Shown one piece after another: positions 31,349 to 40,367 of a stretch of DNA of 64,000 bases. The position numbers were made by a program, and so were the translations under genes. The DNA is from Corynebacterium rhinophilum. GTDB lineage: Bacteria; Actinomycetota; Actinomycetes; Mycobacteriales; Mycobacteriaceae. A model generated the notes under the pieces. That model saw only the letters and a program-made list of their open reading frames with translations. It was not told where the DNA came from and did no database searches. The DNA lies in the NCBI RefSeq assembly GCF_030227225.1, contig NZ_JASPHQ010000005.1, positions 1 to 64,000 on the forward strand. The letters run 5' to 3'. The stretch's first letter is position 1. Each line of letters begins with the position of its first letter.

Positions 31349-31642
31349 CTAGCTTTTGTCGCCGCCTTCGCTCCAGTCCTGCATGAACGTGTTGAACTCG
31401 TCCATGCGCATATTGTCGATGACGTCGAGGGTGCCGTCGTCGGATTTGTCGGCGGCGCGTTCGAGAATCATCCAGGAGAAGTCTTCATCGTCGAGGCCGT
31501 CTCGTTTGGCGCGGCGGCGGTCGCCGACGGTGATGATGGAGTCAATGGGCGGCAGGGTGATGTCGTCGCCGTTGGTAGTGGTGTAGGTGAACCACTCGTC
31601 GGTTGTCTTGGTGTTTTTCTTGGCGTTTTTCTTTGCAGCCAT
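31349..31642 (-). CDS. Tail assembly chaperone (G-type)
   Basis: The start (MAAKKNAKKNTKTTDEWFTY) follows GGGGG at 31658-31654. The 97-aa protein (LPPIDSIITVGDRRRAKRDG, DDEDFSWMILERAADKSDDG, DEFNTFMQDWSEGG) is typical of the short chaperone encoded before the tape measure gene. It ends at TAG directly after AAAAGC, where slippage would produce the longer form. Confidence 0.85.
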   Translation of the reverse strand: MAAKKNAKKNTKTTDEWFTYTTTNGDDITLPPIDSIITVGDRRRAKRDGLDDEDFSWMILERAADKSDDGTLDVIDNMRMDEFNTFMQDWSEGGDKS

Positions 31643-31651
31643 TAGAAACAA

Positions 31652-31764
31652 TTCCCCCGAATCGAATACGTGTTTTGTGTCCTGTCAGCGCTGTTCCTGC
31701 CTGTTCTGGCAGAAAGCGAGTGCACTGTGCACCCCTTATGATAGCAGCACTGACGTTTCATTAT
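31652..31764 (-). promoter_or_regulatory. Intercistronic control region: hairpin and GTGCAC palindromes
   Basis: The gap between the giant tail gene and the chaperone gene contains a CTGCC/GGCAG hairpin (31698-31714) and two overlapping GTGCAC palindromes (31719-31732: AGTGCACTGTGCACCCC). GTGCAC-type sites also lie upstream of 21711 and 22653, suggesting a shared regulator or promoter element of late units. Confidence 0.45.
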
Positions 31765-34700
31765 TTAGGGCAGTGCGGCGGTGAGACCAAACGCCATGTC
31801 AATTAATCCCGGCAAGACTGCGAGGAACACGATTGAAACGACAACCGCGATGATAACCAGCGGAATCAAGAAATACACGTAGGCCAGCACGATACTGATA
31901 GCGATACCGGATACGGCAACAAACCCGGTAATCGTCCCAGCAATATTAAGCACAATGACCACCGCGACCAAGCCCAGCGAAATAGCCGCGAGCACCGCAA
32001 GATGCGTTATCACCCACAAGCGAACGAGCCTACCCAACGGCGAATGCCGCGTCAGAAGGTTGAAAATATCCAACGGAATACCCACCAGCGGGAACGCAAT
32101 CGTATTGACAACACGCAGATAAATCGGCACCAAGCTTAAGATGAGAATAAGCCCAGATACGGCAATAAACGTGACCGTCACAATACCGGCAAGCACAACA
32201 CCTGCCACACGATTGAACAATGTCAGCGCCAGCGAGCCCAAAACAACACCCAAAAGACCCACCACCGCGGCAAACACCGCAATAGAAGAAATAAGGTCAA
32301 CGGCCCGAATCGTATGGGAAATACTTGCCACCGTCACAATCAACAAGGCAGCCGACAAAATCAACACAGCCCAAACAATGATGGGAGTAGCCGCGACGAC
32401 CGCGGCCAAACGGACACGTCGGAAGAGTCTCCTACCAACACGCAATGGGGTGCCAGCAGCAACGAAGGCCACCGCACCGGCAAGAATCAGCCCCGTCACC
32501 ACCGTAAGCAGCCCAGCCAAAGGCGTTAAAAGAACCCTCGGGTGCGTGGCGACCATCGTAAGGAACGTGGATGCGGCAAGGAACAAAATAATCGCCCCAG
32601 CAACACCAGGCACAATCGTCAACGATGCTGCGGCAAAAGTCACCGCAATCGTCAACAACGACAACTTCGCCAAAACCCTCCATGGTTGCGCCAATTTTCG
32701 TGCTGCCAGCAGCAATGGCACACCCACGAAGACAATCACGACAGCTGAAATCATCAGCCCTAGGGCAAGCCGCTCCAACTTTTGGACTTTCATCCATGGA
32801 AACGCGCCAGCAATAACACTAGCGTCCAACAGTAGGTGTCGTACTCCGCGGGCGGTAGCGAGTGCGACCACAATGGCAGAAACGACGGTAGCGATACTGC
32901 TGAGGGCGAATTTTGGCCACCGTTTGAGTCTTTGCCCAACCCACGTGAGTGTAACAAGTGCCGCGATAATGAACCGGTGATTTACCCCCAGGGCGATGGC
33001 TACTGGGGTCAGTAGGCGAGCTCCGAGGATGGGGACTTTCCAGCCCATCCAGCGTGCTGCCGCAATAACACTCGAGCCGAGGATACCCACCAGGAGGGGG
33101 AGGATTGGGCGTAATAGAATCCCGATGATGCCTCTGGTGCGCGCCACGATGTGGGCGAGCCCGATGCCGAGTGTGGTGACGGTATCCACGCCGAATGCGT
33201 CCAGGAACGTCCATGGTAAGGCAATCGGGGTGATAATCCTGCGCACCTTATCGACAGGGTAGAGAGGAATGTAGATTAAGAGTATCAGTATGAATAGCAG
33301 CCCGGCGAGAATTGATGCACCGCTTGTAGCCCACCAGAATGGTGCCGAAGCGGGGCTAGCAGGACCACCGGTTAATACCCACGCGACCCATGTGACTGCA
33401 GCGATTAATACCAACGCCAGCAAGATAAGTATGTTGAATGCATCGACACTGTGGAACAGGATGTTCCACTTCAAGATGAACCTAAAAATCGTCAGTGGGA
33501 CAGCAACTCGATAAATAATGCCCCTAAACGGCAAAAACAGTGTCGGTAGCGTCAACAACACCACCGGAAACGCCAAGCCGGTAACGAGCCCAATAGCCGA
33601 CGTGCCCACCCTACGAAGCGGATACAACAAGCGTGTCGGAGCCGCAAACACTGGGATAAACCCAACCGAGACCGCCGATCGGGCAGCCTCCACACCACGC
33701 AGGACCAGGCGAACAACCCACGGGCCAACCCCCGCGAATATACCCGTGGTCATAAACACCATGCCGGCAAGCATGACCCCCGCAGTTATCGCACGAAGCA
33801 GCAACTGGCCAGCACCATGAAGTCCAGCAGCAACCAAAGCTAACTGGTGGCCCACAAACAGTGCCGCAGTAACACCGACCGTGGCGAAAGCAGCAGCTAC
33901 AGCAGCGCCAGCAGCAACCACCGGCGGCGCCAAAATAGGCAGAAGCAAAAGCGTAGCAACCGCCGTGGCCACAAACGACAAAGCAACAATAGCCCCCAAC
34001 GCCAACAGCACTGGAGCCACCGCCTTCTTCAAAAGCGGGAATGCCGCCACGTGCGACGCCACCCACGCCACCGACGCCACATAGAAAATAATCGACGCCG
34101 GAATAGCAATCAGCGCCGTCACAAACGAAGCCACACCAGCACCAGCCACCGGAAGCAAAGCCCCCACCGTGGCAAACAACAAAAACAGCACCGCTAGCCC
34201 AAACCGCACCAACGGGCGAACAACCAACACCGCCGCCCGAAGCTGCTTACCCGCCAGCCGAGCCGTCACCAACGACCGAAAAACCAACACCTGCACAATC
34301 GGCAACGACACCGCCACCGCAGTCACCACCGGCGGAATAGAGTGCACACGAAACCGCAACAACCGCAAAACCGCTAACACAATGCCCACGCCAATGACAG
34401 GCAACAACACCCCGCCAAGAACCACCGTGCGAACCAAATTCAACAACAACGACCGGCCCGACAACGTCGAACTACGAAGCATCAAGAAAACAATAAGGCC
34501 CACAACAGTCGAGGCAAACAACGCCACAATCACGAACGTCGTCACAGCAATCGCAACCGCAACAACCGCCTTCTCCACGCCCGTCAAACGCAAAGGCTGA
34601 GTAATCCGCAGCAAAAGATGAATCTTCAACGCCACCGCCACGACAATCGCCGCCAACACTGCAAAATGCGACAACGCCCAACCAGCAGCCAAAAACAGCA

Positions 34701-36837
34701 CAATAGCCTTCAACGTCACCGGCAACGCACCAGCAATAACCACGAGCGGGAAATCCAAAATGATGAACTTCGCACCATTGACCACAAACCAAAAAATAAA
34801 CAACGCCGCCAACGGATGCCCAGTCAACAACGCAATCACAATCAAATCCGCCGCCCACGGCAACAACACACCACCCAGACCGAAGCCAAAGAACTTCAAA
34901 GCCACCAGCAGCATGCCCAACAGCAACCCCGCCGTCGACAACGCCACCGGCACCGCAAGCAACGGCTGCCCAAACACCGCCAACAACACAGTCAACGTCA
35001 ACCCCGCCAACAGAGCCAACACCGGCAATACCAGCATCACACCGACAAGAACCAAGTCCTGCGTCGACAACTCCGCGATGGCCTTATTCACACCATCTAA
35101 AAACGCGTCCCACGCACCAGTCAGCTGCGGAATCACCTGCCCCAGATTCAAAGCATTCAACGCAGCAATCCAACCCTGGACAACATCGCTGGCTATCGCA
35201 CTAGCCAAAAGGCCAACATCGTTCGCCAACGCAGCAGGATTATTCCAGTCCGTCAAAAACCGGTTCGCAATATCGCCATACTGAGCCGGATCCAACGAAC
35301 CCAAAAACGCATTCCACGCCTTCACAAGATTCGACGGGTTAAAAACACCCCAATTATCCCGCACAATATCAATAACCGAATCCCACAAACGCTGCGCCGC
35401 CCGATAAAGATTACTACCCGCACGAGCAATATCCGACAAAATCTCACCAGAGGTCATACGCTTAATGAAATCACCAGAAATATCATTCCACCGGCGCATA
35501 GCATCACGAATGAACTCATTAACGTCAGTAATATTCTGCCGGTTCAAAAAGCCACGCAGCGCATCACCAACCATCTTGCCCACATCACCAGACACCTGGC
35601 CCAGGCGCCCAGCCCACGCACGAATAGGCCCAGCCCACTGCGCGAAACCAGCAGAGGACACCATATTCGCCAAAGCATCACCCAAAGCCGGGAAATCCAC
35701 CGACGCAATCGCATTATCAATCAGATGGTCAACATCACCACGCATAATGGCATCAAGCCAATCCTGCCAATTCGCCCCCATCGTAGAGACAAAATCACCA
35801 ATAGCCTTCTGCACATCACCATTGGACAAACCAGCAATAAGCCCACCAACACCAACGCTCGACCACAGTGTGGCAATCTTCTTTATCGCATGCGCAATAG
35901 ACTTACTCCGCCTGCGAACCCACGACATCGCATGGTCAAACGCCGCACGAAAATTATCCAGATTCGCGCCGCTAATAAGGTCACGCGGAGCCCAATCCGC
36001 AATAATGCGCAGCAACTCCGAATCAGTCATATCCGCAACCGTGTGCTCCACACGATTAATCAGCTGGTCCACCGCATCCAACAACGACCGCTCAGAAATG
36101 CGCGAAATAATATCCAGAGCAGTAGACACATTCACCCGAATCGCACCAAGATTCGTCAACCGACCATCGCCAGTAATATAGTCCACCCACTCGCGCACCT
36201 TGCCAGCAAACGCAAAATCCGGCCCCACATCCTCACGCGAAGAAGGCTCCTGCGGGCCCCTATCCACCAGGCGATACAAGCACACACCATTAGAATCCGG
36301 CGTGCACGACAACGTCACCACACTGCCGGCCAACTCAGCCCGGTTAAACGCCTGCGAATCAATCGACGTGACCACCGCACGAGGCACAAACAACCGCACA
36401 CGCTGCCCATCAGCCGCCAACAAATCAAAATTCAACGACCGATAAGGCAACTGCCCATCAAGACGCTCCTCAACCCTCACACGCGAAGAATCAAACAACT
36501 CTTTGACGCCACCATCAGGATGAGTAAGCCGCATCACCGCCGAATTACCCAACTCCATAAACGACACCGACAGGCTCACCCCGTCCGGCTCGGAGACAGT
36601 ACTCATCGACAGGCCAGACCATGACTTAGATTCCTCAGCATCCACCGACGTATCTACTGTCACCCCGTCAGCAGACACATAACCCGCGGGCGCCATCCCG
36701 ACTCCTGGAAGCCGGCGCAATGGCTCACTCGCCGATAAAGGCACCGCAAAAGGACTCGACACCGGCTGGCCAATCCACGCGCCACCGCCGGCCGAAACAT
36801 TCGGCACGCCATGGACAAGATTCCCCCGATTACGCAT
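31765..36837 (-). CDS. Giant fusion: tail-tube-like domain plus polytopic hydrophobic domain, 1690 aa
   Basis: Residues 1-215 are clearly homologous to the major tail protein at 38916-39908: shared GGGAWIG/GGAAWIG, SAS near 35, PAGYVSADG/PAGYISEDG, LPYRSLNFDL/TPYRSFIFDI, RLFVP/RLFIP, and a matching end. Residues about 215-590 are soluble and helical. From about 595 to the end nearly every stretch is hydrophobic, enough for some 30-40 membrane-type helices, with few charges. I know no tail protein like this. AAGGGGGTTTT-type leader and its own promoter (36872-36899) precede it. A role in crossing the mycolate envelope, or a lumen protein, is conceivable. The frame is intact over 5 kb, so it is under selection. 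Confidence 0.75.
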   Translation of the reverse strand: MRNRGNLVHGVPNVSAGGGAWIGQPVSSPFAVPLSASEPLRRLPGVGMAPAGYVSADGVTVDTSVDAEESKSWSGLSMSTVSEPDGVSLSVSFMELGNSAVMRLTHPDGGVKELFDSSRVRVEERLDGQLPYRSLNFDLLAADGQRVRLFVPRAVVTSIDSQAFNRAELAGSVVTLSCTPDSNGVCLYRLVDRGPQEPSSREDVGPDFAFAGKVREWVDYITGDGRLTNLGAIRVNVSTALDIISRISERSLLDAVDQLINRVEHTVADMTDSELLRIIADWAPRDLISGANLDNFRAAFDHAMSWVRRRSKSIAHAIKKIATLWSSVGVGGLIAGLSNGDVQKAIGDFVSTMGANWQDWLDAIMRGDVDHLIDNAIASVDFPALGDALANMVSSAGFAQWAGPIRAWAGRLGQVSGDVGKMVGDALRGFLNRQNITDVNEFIRDAMRRWNDISGDFIKRMTSGEILSDIARAGSNLYRAAQRLWDSVIDIVRDNWGVFNPSNLVKAWNAFLGSLDPAQYGDIANRFLTDWNNPAALANDVGLLASAIASDVVQGWIAALNALNLGQVIPQLTGAWDAFLDGVNKAIAELSTQDLVLVGVMLVLPVLALLAGLTLTVLLAVFGQPLLAVPVALSTAGLLLGMLLVALKFFGFGLGGVLLPWAADLIVIALLTGHPLAALFIFWFVVNGAKFIILDFPLVVIAGALPVTLKAIVLFLAAGWALSHFAVLAAIVVAVALKIHLLLRITQPLRLTGVEKAVVAVAIAVTTFVIVALFASTVVGLIVFLMLRSSTLSGRSLLLNLVRTVVLGGVLLPVIGVGIVLAVLRLLRFRVHSIPPVVTAVAVSLPIVQVLVFRSLVTARLAGKQLRAAVLVVRPLVRFGLAVLFLLFATVGALLPVAGAGVASFVTALIAIPASIIFYVASVAWVASHVAAFPLLKKAVAPVLLALGAIVALSFVATAVATLLLLPILAPPVVAAGAAVAAAFATVGVTAALFVGHQLALVAAGLHGAGQLLLRAITAGVMLAGMVFMTTGIFAGVGPWVVRLVLRGVEAARSAVSVGFIPVFAAPTRLLYPLRRVGTSAIGLVTGLAFPVVLLTLPTLFLPFRGIIYRVAVPLTIFRFILKWNILFHSVDAFNILILLALVLIAAVTWVAWVLTGGPASPASAPFWWATSGASILAGLLFILILLIYIPLYPVDKVRRIITPIALPWTFLDAFGVDTVTTLGIGLAHIVARTRGIIGILLRPILPLLVGILGSSVIAAARWMGWKVPILGARLLTPVAIALGVNHRFIIAALVTLTWVGQRLKRWPKFALSSIATVVSAIVVALATARGVRHLLLDASVIAGAFPWMKVQKLERLALGLMISAVVIVFVGVPLLLAARKLAQPWRVLAKLSLLTIAVTFAAASLTIVPGVAGAIILFLAASTFLTMVATHPRVLLTPLAGLLTVVTGLILAGAVAFVAAGTPLRVGRRLFRRVRLAAVVAATPIIVWAVLILSAALLIVTVASISHTIRAVDLISSIAVFAAVVGLLGVVLGSLALTLFNRVAGVVLAGIVTVTFIAVSGLILILSLVPIYLRVVNTIAFPLVGIPLDIFNLLTRHSPLGRLVRLWVITHLAVLAAISLGLVAVVIVLNIAGTITGFVAVSGIAISIVLAYVYFLIPLVIIAVVVSIVFLAVLPGLIDMAFGLTAALP

Positions 36838-36871
36838 AAAACCCCCAAAATAACGTCACAATACAACTCCC

Positions 36872-36899
36872 AGTATAAAACACGGAGAACCAGCCACAA
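36872..36899 (-). promoter_or_regulatory. Promoter of the giant tail gene
   Basis: On the minus strand TTGTGG (36899-36894), a 16-bp spacer and TATACT (36877-36872) lie 35 bp before the ATG. With the terminator just upstream (36913-36940), this makes the giant gene its own transcription unit. Confidence 0.6.
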
Positions 36900-36912
36900 C
36901 GACATAAGAGAA

Positions 36913-36940
36913 GGGGCCGAGGGAATACACCCTCAGCCCC
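36913..36940 (-). terminator. Terminator after the 425-aa gene
   Basis: GGGGC-C-GAGGG pairs with CCCTC-A-GCCCC across AATACA. On the minus strand it is followed by TTCTCTTATG. It closes the unit major tail protein - 209 aa - 425 aa. Confidence 0.75.
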
Positions 36941-36957
36941 TACTCGACTGAATCTGA

Positions 36958-38235
36958 TTAAACAGTCAACGCACCCACAACCAGGTACGCGACCACAATC
37001 AACGCTACCGCATCACCGATAAGAACGCCCGGCTTCAACGCCAACGGAGTCAGCACAGTCTTGAGAACACGCCAGTTAGCGTACAAACCAGCCGCCAAAG
37101 TCTCCACGCCACGCAGACCCAAGCCACGAACCGGCAAGTGACCCAACTGAGGAACGCGAGACAGCAAGAACACATTGAACAGGATGCGGCCGATGTTCAG
37201 CCCATTGAGAATCTTCAACAGATTATTGCCACGAACCACAACACGAATCGGAGTAGACAGAACAAGGAAGTCCACCGCAGCACGAACAGCCTTCACCACA
37301 GCCTTAGTGTTAAACGCCGTCAGCGAATTAATAAGCACCCCGTTAAAGACGTGCAGCAGCGCCTGACGCACCTCATGATGATTAAACATCTGCAGCGCAA
37401 CAACAATAAACGGAAGCTTCTTCGCCGCCTTAAACTGCGCGATAACCGGAGCCGCCAAAAGACCCTTACCCGCGGTAAACAAGCCCTTGACCAGAGCAGC
37501 CTTTAAGGCCACGCCCAAATCAACAATGCCCTTGACCACCTCAGCGCCCTGGGCAACAACAGAGCCTGCAGCCAAAGCCACAGCCAGCAAAGGAGACAGC
37601 CCCTCAGCAGCCTTCACAGCCTTGCGCACAGCCTCATCAGCACCCAAGGAAGCCAACTCGCCAATAAGCTTGCCACCACGCTCAGTGACAGCGTCAAAGT
37701 GCTTCGCCAGCTCATCAAGCTCATCCTGCCGCAGCTCAGCCAAAGCCTCCAACACGTGGCCAGGCAGTGCACCACCAGGCAGCTTCTTGACTACCTGTGC
37801 AATCGGGGCAGAAGCGTTCAGCGTATCCAACGCCTCAGCAAAATCCCGAACAGTTGAACGAATATCAGAAAGGTCAGAAACCTTCTCCAGACCAAGATCC
37901 TTCAGCTGGCCCTCAAGCCCATCAACGAGCTCATCAGCCGCAGACTTGAAATCGGCAACCTTCTTCAGCGGGTCCGGCTCATGAATAGCGGTATCAATAT
38001 TCGCCTTGAGAGTATCGAGAACTTCCTGGCCGCTTTCAGCTTCACCCACCAGGGTAGAAACAGCCTTTTCAACCTCGCCGCGAGTATCGTCACCCAAGTT
38101 CAGCAGAGCGCTAGAAGCCTGGGAGAGTGCGTCTGCCATCTCGTGCGGGATAACGCCGGCAGACTCGAGACGGTCCACGAGGTGAGTGGGGTTGAATTCG
38201 CCGAAGTTATCGCGGTCAGTGTACTTGTATTCCAT
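36958..38235 (-). CDS. Helical tail-module protein with hydrophobic C-terminal half, 425 aa
   Basis: The ATG overlaps the previous stop and follows AAGGAGG. Residues 1-190 are acidic amphipathic helices (EKAVSTLVGEAESGQEVLDT, DLSDIRSTVRDFAEALDTLN). From about 200 on it is basic and hydrophobic (SPLLAVALAAGSVVAQGAEV, ALVKGLFTAGKGLLAAPVIA, IGDAVALIVVAYLVVGALTV), enough for several membrane-interacting helices. No family recognised. Co-transcribed with the major tail protein and adjacent to the giant fusion, it probably works with them. It has no signal peptide. Confidence 0.7.
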   Translation of the reverse strand: MEYKYTDRDNFGEFNPTHLVDRLESAGVIPHEMADALSQASSALLNLGDDTRGEVEKAVSTLVGEAESGQEVLDTLKANIDTAIHEPDPLKKVADFKSAADELVDGLEGQLKDLGLEKVSDLSDIRSTVRDFAEALDTLNASAPIAQVVKKLPGGALPGHVLEALAELRQDELDELAKHFDAVTERGGKLIGELASLGADEAVRKAVKAAEGLSPLLAVALAAGSVVAQGAEVVKGIVDLGVALKAALVKGLFTAGKGLLAAPVIAQFKAAKKLPFIVVALQMFNHHEVRQALLHVFNGVLINSLTAFNTKAVVKAVRAAVDFLVLSTPIRVVVRGNNLLKILNGLNIGRILFNVFLLSRVPQLGHLPVRGLGLRGVETLAAGLYANWRVLKTVLTPLALKPGVLIGDAVALIVVAYLVVGALTV

Positions 38236-38864
38236 TACTTTTCCTCCTTGTTGTCCTCGTTGAATGCGCGCAGAATGTCCACGAGGGCAGCACCGATTGG
38301 CTGGGCGGAGGAACCAATGCCGGTGACCAAGTCCGTGAGCTTCTTGCGGTCAGCCTCAGGGAGGGCATCAAACTTGCCGACCAGTTCTGGGAAGCCATCG
38401 CCCGGGGTGATGCCGTCGAAGAGCTTCTTTGCGTAGGAAGAACCAACGAACTCATCCACTGCGGAACCGACCGTGCCGGCGTGGTCTGCGAGTTCCTTTA
38501 CACGGACTGCGGCCTTGTCTGGGAGGGCTTCAGCGTCGCCGAACTGCTCAGCTACGAGGTCATGCAGGCGAGTCTTGGCGTCTTCGATGCCCTTAATGGC
38601 AGAGGGGACGCCGGTGCCTGGGAATACCAGTGGGCCGCCGAGAATCTGCTTGAGGTCATCGGCGAGGGTCTTGGCGTCCTTGACAGTGCGGCCCAGCATG
38701 GAGACCTGCTGTGGGATGGACTCGGAAATCTTGTCGATGATGCCGTTGAAGTTGGAGAACATTCCGGTGAGAGAATCAGCGGTGTCCTTTTCCACGCCGC
38801 CCTGCTGCTGCAGGTCGCGGATGGAGTTAGTGATTTGAGAAAGCAGGCTATCCTTATCAGCCAT
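38235..38864 (-). CDS. Helical tail-module protein, 209 aa
   Basis: The start (MADKDSLLSQITNSIRDLQQ) follows GGGGG at 38877-38873. The protein is all-helical with phasin-like amphipathic stretches (DSLTGMFSNFNGIIDKISES, DAKTLADDLKQILGG) and a second half (PDKAAVRVKELADHAGTVGS, DEFVGSSYAKKLFDG). No membrane segment. It lies between the major tail protein and the 425-aa protein; unusual, since the tail tube gene is normally followed at once by chaperones. Function unknown. Confidence 0.7.
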   Translation of the reverse strand: MADKDSLLSQITNSIRDLQQQGGVEKDTADSLTGMFSNFNGIIDKISESIPQQVSMLGRTVKDAKTLADDLKQILGGPLVFPGTGVPSAIKGIEDAKTRLHDLVAEQFGDAEALPDKAAVRVKELADHAGTVGSAVDEFVGSSYAKKLFDGITPGDGFPELVGKFDALPEADRKKLTDLVTGIGSSAQPIGAALVDILRAFNEDNKEEK

Positions 38865-38915
38865 GAAATTTACCCCCAAAAATAGTGTTTACAATTCCCT
38901 GAAAAAGTTTGGTGT

Positions 38916-39908
38916 TTAGATGATGCCGCCGGTCAGGTCATCAATCGTTTGCCGCCCACCAGCACCGGTGAGCAGGTCAACAACCGCCTGAGCCCAACGA
39001 TTATGACGGTTCAGCGGAGTAAACGGCAATGCCTCCACGTCCTTAATCAACGTGGCTGCATCCTTACCCTCCACCAGGTCAGACAAGAGCTGCAGCAAAT
39101 CGTCCACACCGTTAAGCGGCGCAAGGTGCTTCGCGAGCTTGTCGATGAAATCAAGGTTCAACCCGCCCTTACCGTCAATGAGCGAGTAGAAAAGACCCGC
39201 AACCAAATCCGGCGAGATAGGCAGATTATTCAGAGCATTGCGCACAATGTCTTCAATTTCTGCCAGGGATACAACCGGCAGCCCATCATCTGGGAAGCGG
39301 TCATCATCATCCTTCTTGACGTTGCGGCGGTCAATGTAGGTGTAGAGGTTGTTTCCCTTTTCATCCGGGAAGCACTCAATCGTGGCGTCGAAGCCTACGA
39401 CCTCGCCTCGCGAGAACACCTGGTCGTCGAGCTCGGTGACGCGACCATTCGGGATGAACAATCGCCCCTTCAGGTCTTCGCCGCCGTGAATATCGAAAAT
39501 GAATGAGCGGTAGGGCGTTTCCGTAGCGTTGTCAATCATCTGGACTGCTCGTCCATCATGACGGGAACGGAAGTTGCCTTCGCCCATCACAGCGGTAGCA
39601 ACGTGAGAATTGACAATCTCGTGGAACTTGCACTTGATTTGTACCGAGTGGTTGGACTGCAGCACTGCCATGGTGTCACCATTCCAGTCCACAACTTTTT
39701 CGGTGTCACGGTCGACAGTCTTTGTTAATCCGTCCTCGCTGATGTAGCCAGCTGGGCTGAACTTGTTGACTGCCGGTAGTGCAGCCACCCTGACAGACGC
39801 AGAGTGTGGTGTCTGCAGCGGGTTGATGCCCGCCATGCCAATCCATGCGGCGCCGCCGCTTTTGACCTCGGGCGCGCCGACAACAATGTTTTGTCGCATA
39901 CGTGACAT
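38916..39908 (-). CDS. Major tail (tube) protein with helical C-terminal extension
   Basis: The start (MSRMRQNIVVGAPEVKSGGA) follows GGGGG at 39920-39916, giving 330 aa. Residues 1-200 form the beta-rich tube domain (AAWIGMAGINPLQTPHSASV, PAGYISEDGLTKTVDRDTEK, RSFIFDIHGGEDLKGRLFIP). An acidic linker (DDDDRFPDDG) and a helical extension of about 110 residues follow (LAEIEDIVRNALNNLPISPD). It lies downstream of the tail terminator-like gene and has a consensus promoter (TATAAT), as an abundant protein needs. The giant protein at 31765-36837 contains a diverged copy of its tube domain. Confidence 0.75.
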   Translation of the reverse strand: MSRMRQNIVVGAPEVKSGGAAWIGMAGINPLQTPHSASVRVAALPAVNKFSPAGYISEDGLTKTVDRDTEKVVDWNGDTMAVLQSNHSVQIKCKFHEIVNSHVATAVMGEGNFRSRHDGRAVQMIDNATETPYRSFIFDIHGGEDLKGRLFIPNGRVTELDDQVFSRGEVVGFDATIECFPDEKGNNLYTYIDRRNVKKDDDDRFPDDGLPVVSLAEIEDIVRNALNNLPISPDLVAGLFYSLIDGKGGLNLDFIDKLAKHLAPLNGVDDLLQLLSDLVEGKDAATLIKDVEALPFTPLNRHNRWAQAVVDLLTGAGGRQTIDDLTGGII

Positions 39909-39968
39909 GCGAATTCCCCCAAATTTTTTTACCCCGAGTAACCACCCCAAGCAGGGCAGTCACCACAA

Positions 39969-39996
39969 ATTATACATGAAAAATACTTAACTTAAC
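39969..39996 (-). promoter_or_regulatory. Promoter of the major tail protein unit
   Basis: On the minus strand GTTAAG (39996-39991), a 16-bp spacer and TATAAT (39974-39969) precede the major tail protein gene by 60 bp. The -35 region overlaps the end of the preceding gene. A dedicated promoter suits the high copy number of the tube protein. Confidence 0.6.
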
Positions 39997-40364
39997 GCCG
40001 TCCACAAGGTGCCTGCGCCCTGCCAACGAATAGCAGAAGGCCTATCTGGGTCAGGGAAAATATAAGGGTCGGTATCAGTATCCCAATCCAAAATATCCCC
40101 CTCAGCACGGTAGGAAACCTCCATGCCCTCCAAGCAGGCGGACAGTAGGTCCACGCAGTACTCATCATCGGTGCCGTAGGCCAAAAGTATGATGCGAGTA
40201 CGGTCAGTCACCGGCGTTTCCCGGTCAGGGGCCGCCGCATCAACCTGAACCATGGGCCCATCAAGCTCATCTGGGACCTTGGTCGCTACATACACCCCGT
40301 CGAACTCGGAACCCTTAAGCCACCGCTTCAGGCAAGAGACAACAATCGCAGAAGGATGCCGCAT
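39987..40364 (-). CDS. Tail terminator-like protein
   Basis: This 125-aa protein lies directly upstream of the major tail protein, the place of gpU-type tail terminators. It is alpha/beta (IVVSCLKRWLKGSEFDGVYV, RTRIILLAYGTDDEYCVDLL, SACLEGMEVSYRA) with a C-terminal IRWQGAGTLWTAL segment. Tail terminators cap the tube and join it to the head. AAGGGAG precedes the ATG. Confidence 0.7.
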   Translation of the reverse strand: MRHPSAIVVSCLKRWLKGSEFDGVYVATKVPDELDGPMVQVDAAAPDRETPVTDRTRIILLAYGTDDEYCVDLLSACLEGMEVSYRAEGDILDWDTDTDPYIFPDPDRPSAIRWQGAGTLWTALS

Positions 40365-40367
40365 TAT

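Noticed and set aside
32141..36624. Long rightward frames antisense to the giant tail gene (up to 299 codons)
   Set aside because: Products are Thr/Asn/Arg- or Gln/His-rich low-complexity sequences, as expected from the complement of hydrophobic codons; no ribosome-binding sites.
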